From Bradyrhizobium oropedii (GTDB taxonomy: Bacteria > Pseudomonadota > Alphaproteobacteria > Rhizobiales > Xanthobacteraceae), in NCBI RefSeq assembly GCF_020889685.1, contig NZ_JACMYO010000063.1, positions 1 through 43,689 on the forward strand: 43,689 bases of DNA, given 5' to 3'. Of this stretch, positions 15,805 through 24,504 are shown in pieces. Position 1 is the stretch's first letter, and each line of letters begins with the position of its first letter. A model generated the notes under the pieces. It had not been told where the DNA came from. It searched no databases and was given only the letters and a program-made list of their open reading frames with translations. A program made the translations under genes and the position numbers.

Positions 15805-17048
15805 AATTGGGACTGGATCGACGGCGAGGTCGCACCGCTCTACAGCGAGAATGGACGGCCCGGGATCGAGACCCGCTTCATGATCGGGCTGCTGTTGCTC
15901 AAGCACATTTACGGGCTGTCCGATGAGGGCATTTGCGAGCGCTGGGTCCACAACCCGTACTTTCAGTTCTTCACCGGCGAAGAGTTCTTCCAGCACGCCT
16001 TCCCGCACGAGCGCTCGGACGTCAGCCATTGGCGCAAGCGGCTCGGCGACAAGCTGGAGCTGTTGCTGGCCGAGAGCCTGCGGGTGGCGCACGAAGCCGG
16101 TGCGTTACGCAGCCAGGACCTCAAGCGCGTCACGGTCGACACCACGGTGCAGCCGAAGGCCGTCAGCTTCCCGACCGACGCCAAGCTGTTGCATGCGGCC
16201 ATCAAGGGGCTCAACCGCCTGGCGAGAAGGCACGGCGTCAAACTGCGGCAATCCTATGCTCGTGTGGCCAAGGCCGCCGCGATGATGGCAGGCCGATACG
16301 CCCACGCCAAACAGTTCAGGCGGCATCAGCGGCAGTTGCGTATCCTGCGCAGCCGGCTGGGCCGGATTCGCGACATTCGCCGCAAGATCGAGGGCCAGTC
16401 GGCACTGGAGGAGGCGTTCACCCTCCCGCTCTGCCGGGCCGCGCAGATCCGCTCGCAACCTCGCAACAGCAGCGCCAGCGCGGCTGGAAGCTTTATTCCT
16501 TCCATGCTCCGGAGGTGGAGTGCATCGGCAAGGGCAAGGCCGCCGCCCCTTACGAGTTCGGCGTGAAGGCCTCCATTGTCACCAACAACCGCCGGGCTCC
16601 CGGTGGCCTGTTCGTGCTGCACGCCAACTCGCTGCCCGACAATCCCTACGACGGTCACACCTTGCGGGACATCATCGACCGCACCGAGGCGCTCACCGGC
16701 TGTCCGATCGAGCGGGCCTATGTCGACAAGGGATACCGCGGCCACGACGCACAAAACCCACGGCGCGTCTTCATCTCCGGCCAGAAGCGCGGCGTCTTCG
16801 GCATCATCAAGCGCGAGCTGCGCCGCCGCTCCGCCATCGAGCCCATCATCGGCCACATGAAGGCCGAAGGTCACCTCGGCCGTTGCTACCTCAAAGGCCG
16901 CGCAGGAGATGCCGCCAACGTCATCCTCTCCGCCGTCGGCCACAACTTCCGCCGCATCCTCGTCTGGCTCAGAGAACTCTTGGCCTTGTTCCTGCGGCTG
17001 ATATGGCCAACGCTCGCCTGTCCGCCCCAGCTCAATCCGGCTTCTTAA
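15805..17048 (+). pseudogene. IS5-family transposase, N-truncated and frameshifted
   Basis: Reading starts in mid-domain (NWDWIDGEVAPLY) and continues with RFMIGLLLLKHIYGLSDE, FFQHAFPHERSDVSHWRKR and the first catalytic Asp region VTVDTTVQPK. Near 16452 an exact 8-bp tandem duplication shifts the frame; after it the other frame resumes at QQQRQRGWKLYSFHAPEVE and runs through ERAYVDKGYRGHD (second Asp) and IEPIIGHMKAEGHLGR (Glu) to the end. Removing one repeat unit restores a continuous DDE transposase. About 35-50 N-terminal residues are also absent, so it is doubly dead. Confidence 0.87.
16452..16467 (+). repeat. 8-bp tandem duplication inside the transposase
   Basis: CTCGCAAC occurs twice in immediate succession (16452-16459 and 16460-16467). 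The reading frame before and after joins perfectly if one copy is removed (AQIRSQQQRQRG), so the duplication is the frameshifting lesion, most simply by replication slippage. Confidence 0.85.
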
Positions 17049-17085
17049 CGGACGACTTCGGAATGGCTCGGATTGCGACCAGTAG

Positions 17086-17095
17086 GATCTGTCAG
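17086..17095. repeat. 10-bp direct repeat, right copy (GATCTGTCAG)
   Basis: Same ten bases as 15793-15802. This copy spans the stop codon of the prephenate-dehydratase-like gene (TGA on the minus strand at 17094-17092), so it belongs to the host side of the junction. Confidence 0.5.
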
Positions 17096-17982
17096 TATCG
17101 GCGCGGATATGACCCAAGCGCGCGAATGTCTGGGTGCTTTCCGAGCAGCAGGGTCAGGCTCTCCATTTTCTCGTTCCCAGCGACCTCGATCAGATATCGA
17201 TGCCTGTCGAGGGCTGTTTTTGCCGGTCGCTCGTAAATGGTCAGGATCTGGACTCCGGCGCCTGCAAAAGAAGCAAGCAAGGAAGCAAGATCCGCATCAC
17301 TCACAGTTGCTAGCAAGGACGTCTTGTCGTTATCGGTAGGCGGAGGGCTATCCTTGCCCAATACCCACCAGCGTGTGACATTGTGCGGGCCCTCTTCGAT
17401 CCCATCCACCAGCGAATCCAGACCATAAATCGACGCGCCAATTTTGGGGCCAATGGACGCCTTGTCCAAGGCGTCGCTGTTGGCCACGGCTTGCGCCGCA
17501 GCGCCGCTGCTCGCCGCCGCGGTCCGTCGCACCTGCGGAAATTGGTGATCTAGCCAAGGCTTTACCTCGTCAAAGGCAACAGGATGCCCGAGAACTTCTT
17601 TGACATCCTCCAGACGCGTTCCATGACGAGCAAGAAGGCTATAGCCAAGCATTTTGGGATATTCGGCGACGATCCTTACGTTTGGCAGAGCGAGGATCGG
17701 ATCCAGATAGGGAGTAGCTCCCACCAGCGAGGTCGTAACAGGCAGGCAGGCACGATCGATTTTCCCGCTCTGATATGCTGACAGCAATTCGTCTTGCGAT
17801 AGAGGGACCAGATCCGAAGGTCCGAACAGCTCCAAGCAGGCCTGGTGTGTCCACGATCCAGCCGGCCCAAGATAGCCAATCTGCCCCGCCGCCGCAGCTG
17901 TCATGTGCAGTGCGCCGCTCGCTGCTGCGATGAGAGGAAGTGCGACCTGCAAACACTGTCTGAACCGCGACAACAACGCCAT
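17092..17982 (-). CDS. Exported prephenate-dehydratase-like protein
   Basis: 296 residues, start behind AGGAGGGGG. An N-terminal leader (ALPLIAAASGALHMTAAAAG) predicts export, unusual for this family. The dehydratase domain follows: IGYLGPAGSWTHQA, then HNVTRWWVLGK for the usual TRF motif (catalytic Thr kept). The usual PxENSxxG reads LPVTTSLVG, losing Glu and Asn. A C-terminal ACT domain ends with LGSYPRRY; its Phe-binding ESRP reads YERP. So the fold is clear but activity and Phe control are doubtful. True dehydratases turn prephenate into phenylpyruvate; here an aromatic aminotransferase fragment and an arylpyruvate oxidoreductase homologue are on the same strand, so a sensor or scavenging role for aromatic intermediates in the periplasm is possible. 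Confidence 0.8.
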   Translation of the reverse strand: MALLSRFRQCLQVALPLIAAASGALHMTAAAAGQIGYLGPAGSWTHQACLELFGPSDLVPLSQDELLSAYQSGKIDRACLPVTTSLVGATPYLDPILALPNVRIVAEYPKMLGYSLLARHGTRLEDVKEVLGHPVAFDEVKPWLDHQFPQVRRTAAASSGAAAQAVANSDALDKASIGPKIGASIYGLDSLVDGIEEGPHNVTRWWVLGKDSPPPTDNDKTSLLATVSDADLASLLASFAGAGVQILTIYERPAKTALDRHRYLIEVAGNEKMESLTLLLGKHPDIRALGSYPRRY

Positions 17983-18013
17983 GAACCCCCTCCTATGATA
18001 TCAAGATCCCACC

Positions 18014-18730
18014 TTAAGCGATGGTCCCTCCGCCATCGACCAAAACGGTCGAACCGGTTGCAAACGGCGTCTTCGCCAGAAAAAGCACTGCATTTGCCAT
18101 ATCATCGGGCTGCCCCACGCGGCCCGCTGGCAGATTCTTCGCCGCGTTTCCAAACATGGTCCCGCGGTCGCCTTCCGACATCCCCGACCACATCGGCGTC
18201 GCGGTCAACCCGGGCGAGACCACATTCACACGGATTGGCGCCAATTCCAGCGCGAGGCCGCGAGCGAGAGCTTCCAATGCAGCATTAATGGCGCCTTGAA
18301 GAACGGTGTTCGCCGATGGCCGAAAGCTTCTGAAGCCGGAAACCAGGCACAATGATCCTTGCTGACTGATCCTGGCCGAGCGAGCGACGTGGTATGCGCC
18401 CCAGAATTTGCTCATCATCGTCTTCCGCGCGTCTTCCATCGTCTGCTTGCGCATGGGGCCGCTGACAGTTTCGGCGGCGGAGACCACAACGTGATCCCAT
18501 TCCCCCTCGGGAGCAAAGAAGGAGTCTACTGCCTCATCATCCGTGACATCGAGCTCCCGGCCGACCGATCCGGAGCCAATTTCCGATACCGCTTTGTCCA
18601 GCTTGGCCCGCGAGCGGGATGCGATATGAACCCGAGCGCCTTCCGCAAAAGCCTGCTTTGCGACCGCTAGGCCAATGCCTGAACTCCCTCCAATCACCAG
18701 AAATCGAGCGCCTCTCAGATCACCTACCAT
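18014..18730 (-). CDS. SDR-family protein lacking the usual YxxxK
   Basis: 238 residues, start behind AGGGAAGG. Rossmann start FLVIGGSSGIGLAVA (GGSSGIG, 14-20) and C-terminal LARGLALELAPIRVNVVSPG and STVLVDGGG are standard short-chain dehydrogenase marks. The active site is not: at the position of YxxxK the protein reads QGAIN (Q145, N149). Such variants form a known subgroup of SDR proteins; catalysis by another route or a binding role is possible. It lies between the MBL-fold and prephenate-dehydratase-like genes with short gaps, in the same transcription direction. Confidence 0.85.
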   Translation of the reverse strand: MVGDLRGARFLVIGGSSGIGLAVAKQAFAEGARVHIASRSRAKLDKAVSEIGSGSVGRELDVTDDEAVDSFFAPEGEWDHVVVSAAETVSGPMRKQTMEDARKTMMSKFWGAYHVARSARISQQGSLCLVSGFRSFRPSANTVLQGAINAALEALARGLALELAPIRVNVVSPGLTATPMWSGMSEGDRGTMFGNAAKNLPAGRVGQPDDMANAVLFLAKTPFATGSTVLVDGGGTIA

Positions 18731-18794
18731 AGCCTTCCCTTTGCGCTATCGGGGCGCACGCAGCTTAATCGTCGCCAGCCCGACCACCGCCTAA

Positions 18795-19760
18795 TCAGAT
18801 TTCAAGAAGATCCCGCCCGACGATGACCTCGCCGGAGAAGGATTCCCGCGCGGCGTCAAGCCACACATATTCCGGAACAGTATCATCGCCCGGCACGAAA
18901 TGATTGATCACGAGAGTTTTGACACCGGCTTCCTTTGCAACCTCGCCAGCTTGCTGCACGCTCAGTGCATTTCCAGAGATGCTTTTGAAAATCGCTTCCC
19001 TGCGGGATGGTTCGGCCGCAATCCGTTCGGCCAATCCCCGAATGCCCGGCAGGTACTGTCCCTCGCAAACAAGCACGTCGGCTCCCTTCGCGAGTTCGAT
19101 AAGTGCGTCGCACTTGCGCGTATCGCCCGAAAACACAATGGAGCGATTAGGTGTGTCGAAGCGATAGGCGAGTGCCACCTTGATAGGCGGGTGATCGACC
19201 AACGCACATGTCACCTTGACGTTTTCGTCCTGCATTACTGCGCCCGCAGACGTGATCTCGTGCGGCACAAGCAACTTCCGCGGATCAAGCCGTCCTTCGT
19301 CGTGGATACGCAAATCAACGTCGAACTCATTCAATTCGAAGAATTTTTCAGTCATCTTCGACAGCGGTGGCGGCCCATACGAATTGACGGCGCCTTTTAG
19401 CGCAGCGCTCCATGCCAGATAAAACAGATTGCCATAGTCGAGGTTGTGATCGGAATGCTGATGCGTGATGAAAATTGAGTTGAGATCCTTGAGGGCAAAG
19501 CCTGCCCTCACAATCTGCCGCGCGACGCCATTGCCGCAATCCACGACATAAATCCGGCCGCCGGCGACGACCATGGCGGCCGGTGCAGAGCGAGATACCT
19601 TTGGACTGGGGCCTCCAGCAGTCCCCAGAAGGACCACGCGCGCGCGATCCGGGGCGGAGGTCGTTGCCCCCTTGGGTGCCTCCTGTGCGGATGCCGGCAT
19701 ATTCCATCCGATCAGTGATGCGGCGACGCCCGTGAGAACTTGCCTACGATCTGGGGACAT
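18795..19760 (-). CDS. Exported metallo-beta-lactamase-fold hydrolase
   Basis: 321 residues from ATG 19760, chosen because GGAG lies 7 bases ahead; earlier starts lie inside the upstream gene or lack a site. The leader MSPDRRQVLTGVAASLIG carries two arginines, a Tat-type signal. Metal motif HQHSDH (His100, His102, Asp104, His105), later VDHPP and VFSGDTRK, and a C-terminal NHFVPG complete the binuclear site. The arrangement resembles RNase Z or arylsulfatase-like hydrolases. It starts 16 bases after the oxidoreductase stop. Substrate unknown; an exported ester, lactone or sulfate hydrolase would fit a catabolic cluster. Confidence 0.85.
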   Translation of the reverse strand: MSPDRRQVLTGVAASLIGWNMPASAQEAPKGATTSAPDRARVVLLGTAGGPSPKVSRSAPAAMVVAGGRIYVVDCGNGVARQIVRAGFALKDLNSIFITHQHSDHNLDYGNLFYLAWSAALKGAVNSYGPPPLSKMTEKFFELNEFDVDLRIHDEGRLDPRKLLVPHEITSAGAVMQDENVKVTCALVDHPPIKVALAYRFDTPNRSIVFSGDTRKCDALIELAKGADVLVCEGQYLPGIRGLAERIAAEPSRREAIFKSISGNALSVQQAGEVAKEAGVKTLVINHFVPGDDTVPEYVWLDAARESFSGEVIVGRDLLEI

Positions 19761-19776
19761 TATTTTCTCCATTTGA

Positions 19777-22700
19777 CTAGTCCGTTGGGCTCGGCCTCGG
19801 TCTTGGTGCCCAAGCCGCATCGGTAACGGCCGATCGCGCTCCGTCCAGGAAGTCCGCGCGCAGAGCCTGCGCGCGAGGTTCGACACGCGTTATCGAGTCG
19901 GCTTTCAGAGGTCCGTAGCCGCGGATTTCACCAGGGTACGAGGCGAAAGCGACTGCCGCTTCAATATTCGACGCAATAAGCCCCGTCGCGATTTCTTCCG
20001 CGAACGCCAAATACTGATCGCGTAACCGGCGTTCCATCCGCCTTTCGTGCATCCACCCGAAGGGATCGAACGCAGAACCTCGTAGGCCCTTCAATCGCGC
20101 GAGCAACCTCAGGACCGGCAACATATAGCGCGCGGAGAACGCCATCTTTCGCGGGCGGCCGGTCGCAGCATCCCGTGTTGCTAAAATGGGCGGAGCCAAA
20201 TGTAGTTTCAGTGACCCGCCTTCAAACCGCTCGTCCACGCTCTGCCAGAATGAGGGTTCCGTCAACAGCCTGGCCACCTCGTACTCGTCCTTGTAGGCCA
20301 TCAACTTGAACGCATTTTCGACCACAGCCGCAGTCAATCGTGTAGATCCGGCGCAAGCCTTCTCCTCCGCGGTCCGGACAAGGTCGACGACATGCTGGAA
20401 ACGATCCGCGTAGGTGTCGTCCTGATAGTCGCGGAGGGCCTTCACCCGAAGCGCGATTTTTTCATCAAGAGTGTTCACCGGTTTGGGCGAAGTCACAATC
20501 GGCGTTTCGGCGTCGACGATCAAATTCGCAAGCGCATCCGGTTCGCCAACCGAAAGCCTACCGAGATGAAACGCGCGAAGCGTCCCGGCAACGTCGACGC
20601 CGTTGAGGCGGATGGCTTGCTCGATTGATTCCAAAGAAAGCGGCAACGCGCCCATTTGGAAGGCCGAACCAAGCAGGATCATGTTTGCGACGATAGGATC
20701 GCCGTGGGCGCGCTCCGCCAGCTGCTTGGCTGCAATTCGAGTGGCCTGGTGACCGGCCCTTTGCTCCAGGCGCCGAACAAGCCGTTCCGCATCAAGATTG
20801 ATATTTGCATTTTCATGGAAGGATTGCGTTGCAACAACCTGATCGTCGATCACGACAGTCGTGGAAGAACCAACCGTCTTCAAGGCTTCAAGTTGGGTCG
20901 CCGCGACGATGTCTGAGCCAACCAGGAGGTCGGCATCTTCGAACCCCAGCCGCAACGGTGCCACGCTCGTCGGAGTGGGAAGGATACGCAGATGGCTATA
21001 GACGGTGCCCCCCTTCTGGGCGAGCCGGTCATGTCATAAATGCCAACTCCCCGTCCCTCCAGGTGAGCAGCCATCCCGATCACGGCAGTTGCGGTCACGA
21101 CGCCCGTGCCTCCGATACCGGCGACCAGAACGCCGAACGCTCTCTGATACTCGAATTTTGAGACGGGTACGGCGAGGCGAGCCACCGCGTCGTCGAGATT
21201 GGGCGATGTCGGCTTCCTCAGGCGGGCTCCCTCAAGCGAAACGAAGGAGGGACAGAACCCTTCCAGGCATGAAAGATCGCTGTTGCAGCTGGCCTGATCA
21301 ATACGTCGCTTACGGCCAAATTCCGTTTCCAATGGTTGGACCGACATGCAATTCGAGGCCTGCGAACAGTCGCCGCATCCCTCGCATACTGCGGGATTGA
21401 TGACGACGCGCTTCGACGCGGCGGCCATCTGACCTTTTTTACGCCTCTTGCGCTTTTCAGTGGCGCAGATCTGCACGTACACGATGACGGTCGTCCCTTC
21501 CGTCTCACGCAGTTCCCGCTGTACGTTCTCCATTTCCGTGCGATGAACAACCGTCACGCCGGCAGGCAGTGACTGCTGGGCACGAACGGCATCGGGATCT
21601 TCGGCCACGACGACAACGCGCTTCACCCCTTCCAAGAGCACCTGTCGGACCATGGCGCCAACGGACAATCCGCTTTCGACCGTCTGGCCGCCCGTCATAG
21701 CGACCACGTCATTCGCAAGGATCTTGAAGGTCACGTTCGCGTCGGACGCCGCCGCCGCACGGATCGCCAAAGAGCCCGAATGAGAAAACGTTCCGTCTCC
21801 GAGGTTGACGAAGACATGCTTGGTATTGGTGAAATGCGAAAGGCCGATCCAGTTGACACCTTCCGCACCCATATGGGTGCAAGGCAGCGGATTGCGATCC
21901 ATGAATTGCACGAGCCCGTGGCAGCCGATTCCAGCCACGCCGAACGAGCCCTCGGGCAGTTTCGTGGAGCGATTGTGCGGGCAACCCGAGCAAAAGACCG
22001 GTCGTCGCGCAAGCGGACCGGGATCAACCCGCTTCCAGGCTAGCCCCCGCTGCTCGAGGTCATCGAGGGCCGCTCGAAGCCCATTGAGTCCTTGATCCTG
22101 CGGTGCTCTCTCCAGGAGGCGTCGCGCGACGGCCTTCCCTACCATAACAGCATCGAGCGGCTCATCCACTGGGAGGAGCGTGGCTCCATCCGGTGTGTGC
22201 TTGCCGGAGATGTCTGGTCGGCGGGCCGAATGGTACATCAGGGCGGCCGCTTGAAGCTCCATGTGAGGACGCTTTTCCTCAACGAAGAGCAATTCGTCGA
22301 CCTCACTGGCGAACTCGGTCAATGACAAAGGATCAAGCGGGTAGATCAATCCGACCTTGAGGACCCCGATACCAAGCCGCTGCGCCTCGGCCTCGTCGAT
22401 CCCGAGCCACCTCAGTCCGTCGATGACATCCTGGAACGCCTTTCCCGCCGTCACGATGCCGAGACGGGTCGGTTTTGTCGCGCCGAATGCAACTCGGTCT
22501 ATGGCGTTGCGTCGGGTAAATTCGTGGATTCTGGGCAGCTTGTTCCGGACCATTCGCTGGTCCTGAGCCGCAACCGCGAGCATTTCGACGCGAATGCTGA
22601 CATCGGCACCGGACGGACCGGCGGCCAAGGTCGGCGTGAGTTCATCCACAGAGAAATCGACAGCCTGGGTGCAGTCCGCGGTCTCGTTGACAAGCTTCAA

Positions 22701-23318
22701 TCCCGCAAGAAGTCCGCACTCACGCGACAACGCAAAGCCGGCCAAGCCAAACTTCAAGATGTCATGCACATCCGAGGGATACAGGATCGGCACTTCGTGG
22801 GCCGCCAGAGCAAGATCGCTTTGGTGCGCAAGCGAGGAGGATTTGCCGGCATGGTCGTCGCCGAACACGAGCAACACCCCGCCATTGGGATGAGTGCCCG
22901 ACATGTTGGCGTGCTTGATGGCATCGCCAGATCGATCGACCCCCGGCCCCTTACCGTACCACATCGCAAAGACGCCGTCGTACTTGCGACCGGGAACGAA
23001 ATCCAACTGCTGACTGCCCCAGACCGCCGTCATGGCAAGATCTTCGTTCAAGCCAGGTTGAAAGACGATGTCGGACGCAACAAGGCGATCCTTGATTTTC
23101 AGGAGCTCGTTGTCCACCGTCCCAAGAGGAGAACCGCGATACCCTGAGATATAGCCGGCCGTTCTCAACCCACGTTGACGATCGAGCTCTCGCTGCAGAA
23201 TCGGAACCCTGGCGAGGGCTTGTTTTCCCGTAATGTAGATCGTTCCCTGGGTCAGGTCGAACTTGTCCGCGAGAGAGACCTCACGGAGGACAGGCTTGCT
23301 TGGCATTTTCTTGCTCAT
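19777..23318 (-). pseudogene. Fused indolepyruvate:ferredoxin oxidoreductase, one frameshift
   Basis: The full length would be about 1180 residues, normal for the fused two-subunit enzyme that turns arylpyruvates into arylacetyl-CoA with thiamine diphosphate and Fe-S clusters. N-terminal half: GYISGYRGSPLG and GSQQLDFVPGRKYDGVFAMW. Centre: GCPHNRSTKLPEG, LGDGTFSHSGSLAIR (TPP site) and cysteine-rich CEGCGDCSQASNC with CNSDLSCLEGFCPSF for the clusters. C-terminal gamma domain: VAGIGGTGVVTATAV. Near 21024 the frame breaks after GIYDMTG; restoring one C gives LAQKGGTVYSHLRI and continues to the end. As read, the product loses its last third. The start shares ATGA with RidA. Oxygen-sensitive relatives need ferredoxin; none is encoded nearby. 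Confidence 0.87.
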
Positions 23319-23713
23319 GTTTCGGGAATTGCCGCCACGCATTCGATCTCGACGCGCACTTCCGGGCGAACGAATTTCGATACCTCCACGAGCGTACTCG
23401 CTGGCGGATCAATCCCTTCGAAAAACTCCTCACGAATCTTGTTCGTCGCCGGATAGTCCCGGATGTCGAGCACGAACACATTCATTTTCATCACGTGCTG
23501 AAATCCGCCCCCCTCAGCTTCGAGCGCAGCTAGTATCCGTTCGTAGATAACCCTTGTCTGGGCCTCGGTGTCCTGCGCGCCCGACTCTCGCGCCGTAACG
23601 CCCGAAACAAACACGAGCTTGGCACCCGCCAGTTTGAGAACGCTCGCGTGAGCGAATTTACCGAACGGTGCTGGCAATGCAGCATAGGTCCGAGATTTCG
23701 CAATTGGCTTCAT
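23315..23713 (-). CDS. RidA-family protein (second of four), Arg missing
   Basis: 132 residues with the RidA core KLVFVSGVTARESGAQDTE, EAEGGGFQHVMKMNVFV and VRVEIECVAAIPE. The position of the RidA carboxylate-binding arginine is replaced: PPASTLVEVSKFV has Ser where active RidA has Arg. Ordinary imine hydrolysis is therefore doubtful. It overlaps by ATGA both the hydrolase upstream and the indolepyruvate-oxidoreductase gene downstream, so it is translated with them. Confidence 0.85.
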   Translation of the reverse strand: MKPIAKSRTYAALPAPFGKFAHASVLKLAGAKLVFVSGVTARESGAQDTEAQTRVIYERILAALEAEGGGFQHVMKMNVFVLDIRDYPATNKIREEFFEGIDPPASTLVEVSKFVRPEVRVEIECVAAIPET

Positions 23714-24504
23714 GACAGTCCTCCATTGCAGCCAAGGGGCTCCGCGATGCCAAAATGCATCATCGCGCGCGATCGGAATGGCTCGCTGGTAAGTGCGGAC
23801 GCATGATTTACATCGGGTACCGTTGCCGCAATCCCCACCGGAAAGAGACCAGCGACCCGGTACGGAGCTCCGGCAAGCTTGTCGTTTTCTCCAACCATCA
23901 CGAGGGTCGGCGCCGCGACCTGCGCTAATTTGGCGAGATCAAAGACGCAACTCTGCCCGCGAAGGCATGCCGCGAGAACGGCGAGATCGTTGTACGACTT
24001 TAACGCAGCATGCTGGGCGAATCGGAGCGCGTATGACGGAAGCGCGCTCGTATCCAACTTGTGTTCAGCTACGGCATCCAGCGCATCTGCGAACTCGGGC
24101 GCCAGCCCGACGGTGGCGGCAATTCGCTCGCCCATACCGCCGAGCACGAGGGTTTCAATCTGATCCGGGTTCGCAAGAGAGAGGGTCATCGCGATGTGCG
24201 CGCCCATCGAATAGCCGACGACACTAAAGCTCGAATGGCCCCAGCAGAATCTCGCGGCCGCAATACAGTCCCCCGCGAAGGCCTCCAGCCGGTAGTCGCG
24301 CGGGTTCCGAGACTTAGAGCTAAGACCATGTCCACGTAGGTCGGGGGCTATGACATCATAACCCGCGGCGACCAGCGCTTGAAACCACCCCGTCGCGACC
24401 CAATCATCGTTAGCGTCTGAGGCAAATCCGTGCAGTTGAGCAGGTTGACCATCCGCCAGAGCATCGATCTCGATTGAAAGAAGCTTCGGCCGCTCATTTC
24501 CCAT
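23710..24504 (-). CDS. Alpha/beta-fold hydrolase
   Basis: 264 residues from ATG 24504 (MGNERPKLL), which overlaps the amidase stop by 11 bases; the frame also runs 17 codons further into the amidase. The alpha/beta order is visible: DVIAPDLRGHGLSS before the nucleophile elbow GYSMGAH (Ser99), then TLVMVGENDKLAG with a candidate acid, and VNHASAL with a candidate His near the C-terminus. It resembles enol-lactone or meta-cleavage-product hydrolases, but substrate cannot be read. Operon position suggests hydrolysis of an ester, lactone or thioester in the same pathway as the amidase. Confidence 0.85.
   Translation of the reverse strand: MGNERPKLLSIEIDALADGQPAQLHGFASDANDDWVATGWFQALVAAGYDVIAPDLRGHGLSSKSRNPRDYRLEAFAGDCIAAARFCWGHSSFSVVGYSMGAHIAMTLSLANPDQIETLVLGGMGERIAATVGLAPEFADALDAVAEHKLDTSALPSYALRFAQHAALKSYNDLAVLAACLRGQSCVFDLAKLAQVAAPTLVMVGENDKLAGAPYRVAGLFPVGIAATVPDVNHASALTSEPFRSRAMMHFGIAEPLGCNGGLS

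Larger units (their letters stand above)
15803..17085 (+). mobile_element. IS5-family insertion sequence remnant
   Basis: About 1.28 kb bracketed by the 10-bp direct repeat and filled by one transposase frame. The left end is missing or replaced: the transposase lacks its usual N-terminus and I find no terminal inverted repeat pairing the two ends. It separates the aminotransferase fragment from the prephenate-dehydratase-like gene, which otherwise would be neighbours in one operon. Together with the internal tandem duplication this shows an old, immobile copy. Confidence 0.7.

Noticed and set aside
15793..17095. The 10-bp repeats as terminal inverted repeats of the IS
   Set aside because: They are direct, not inverted, and one copy covers the stop codon of a host gene.
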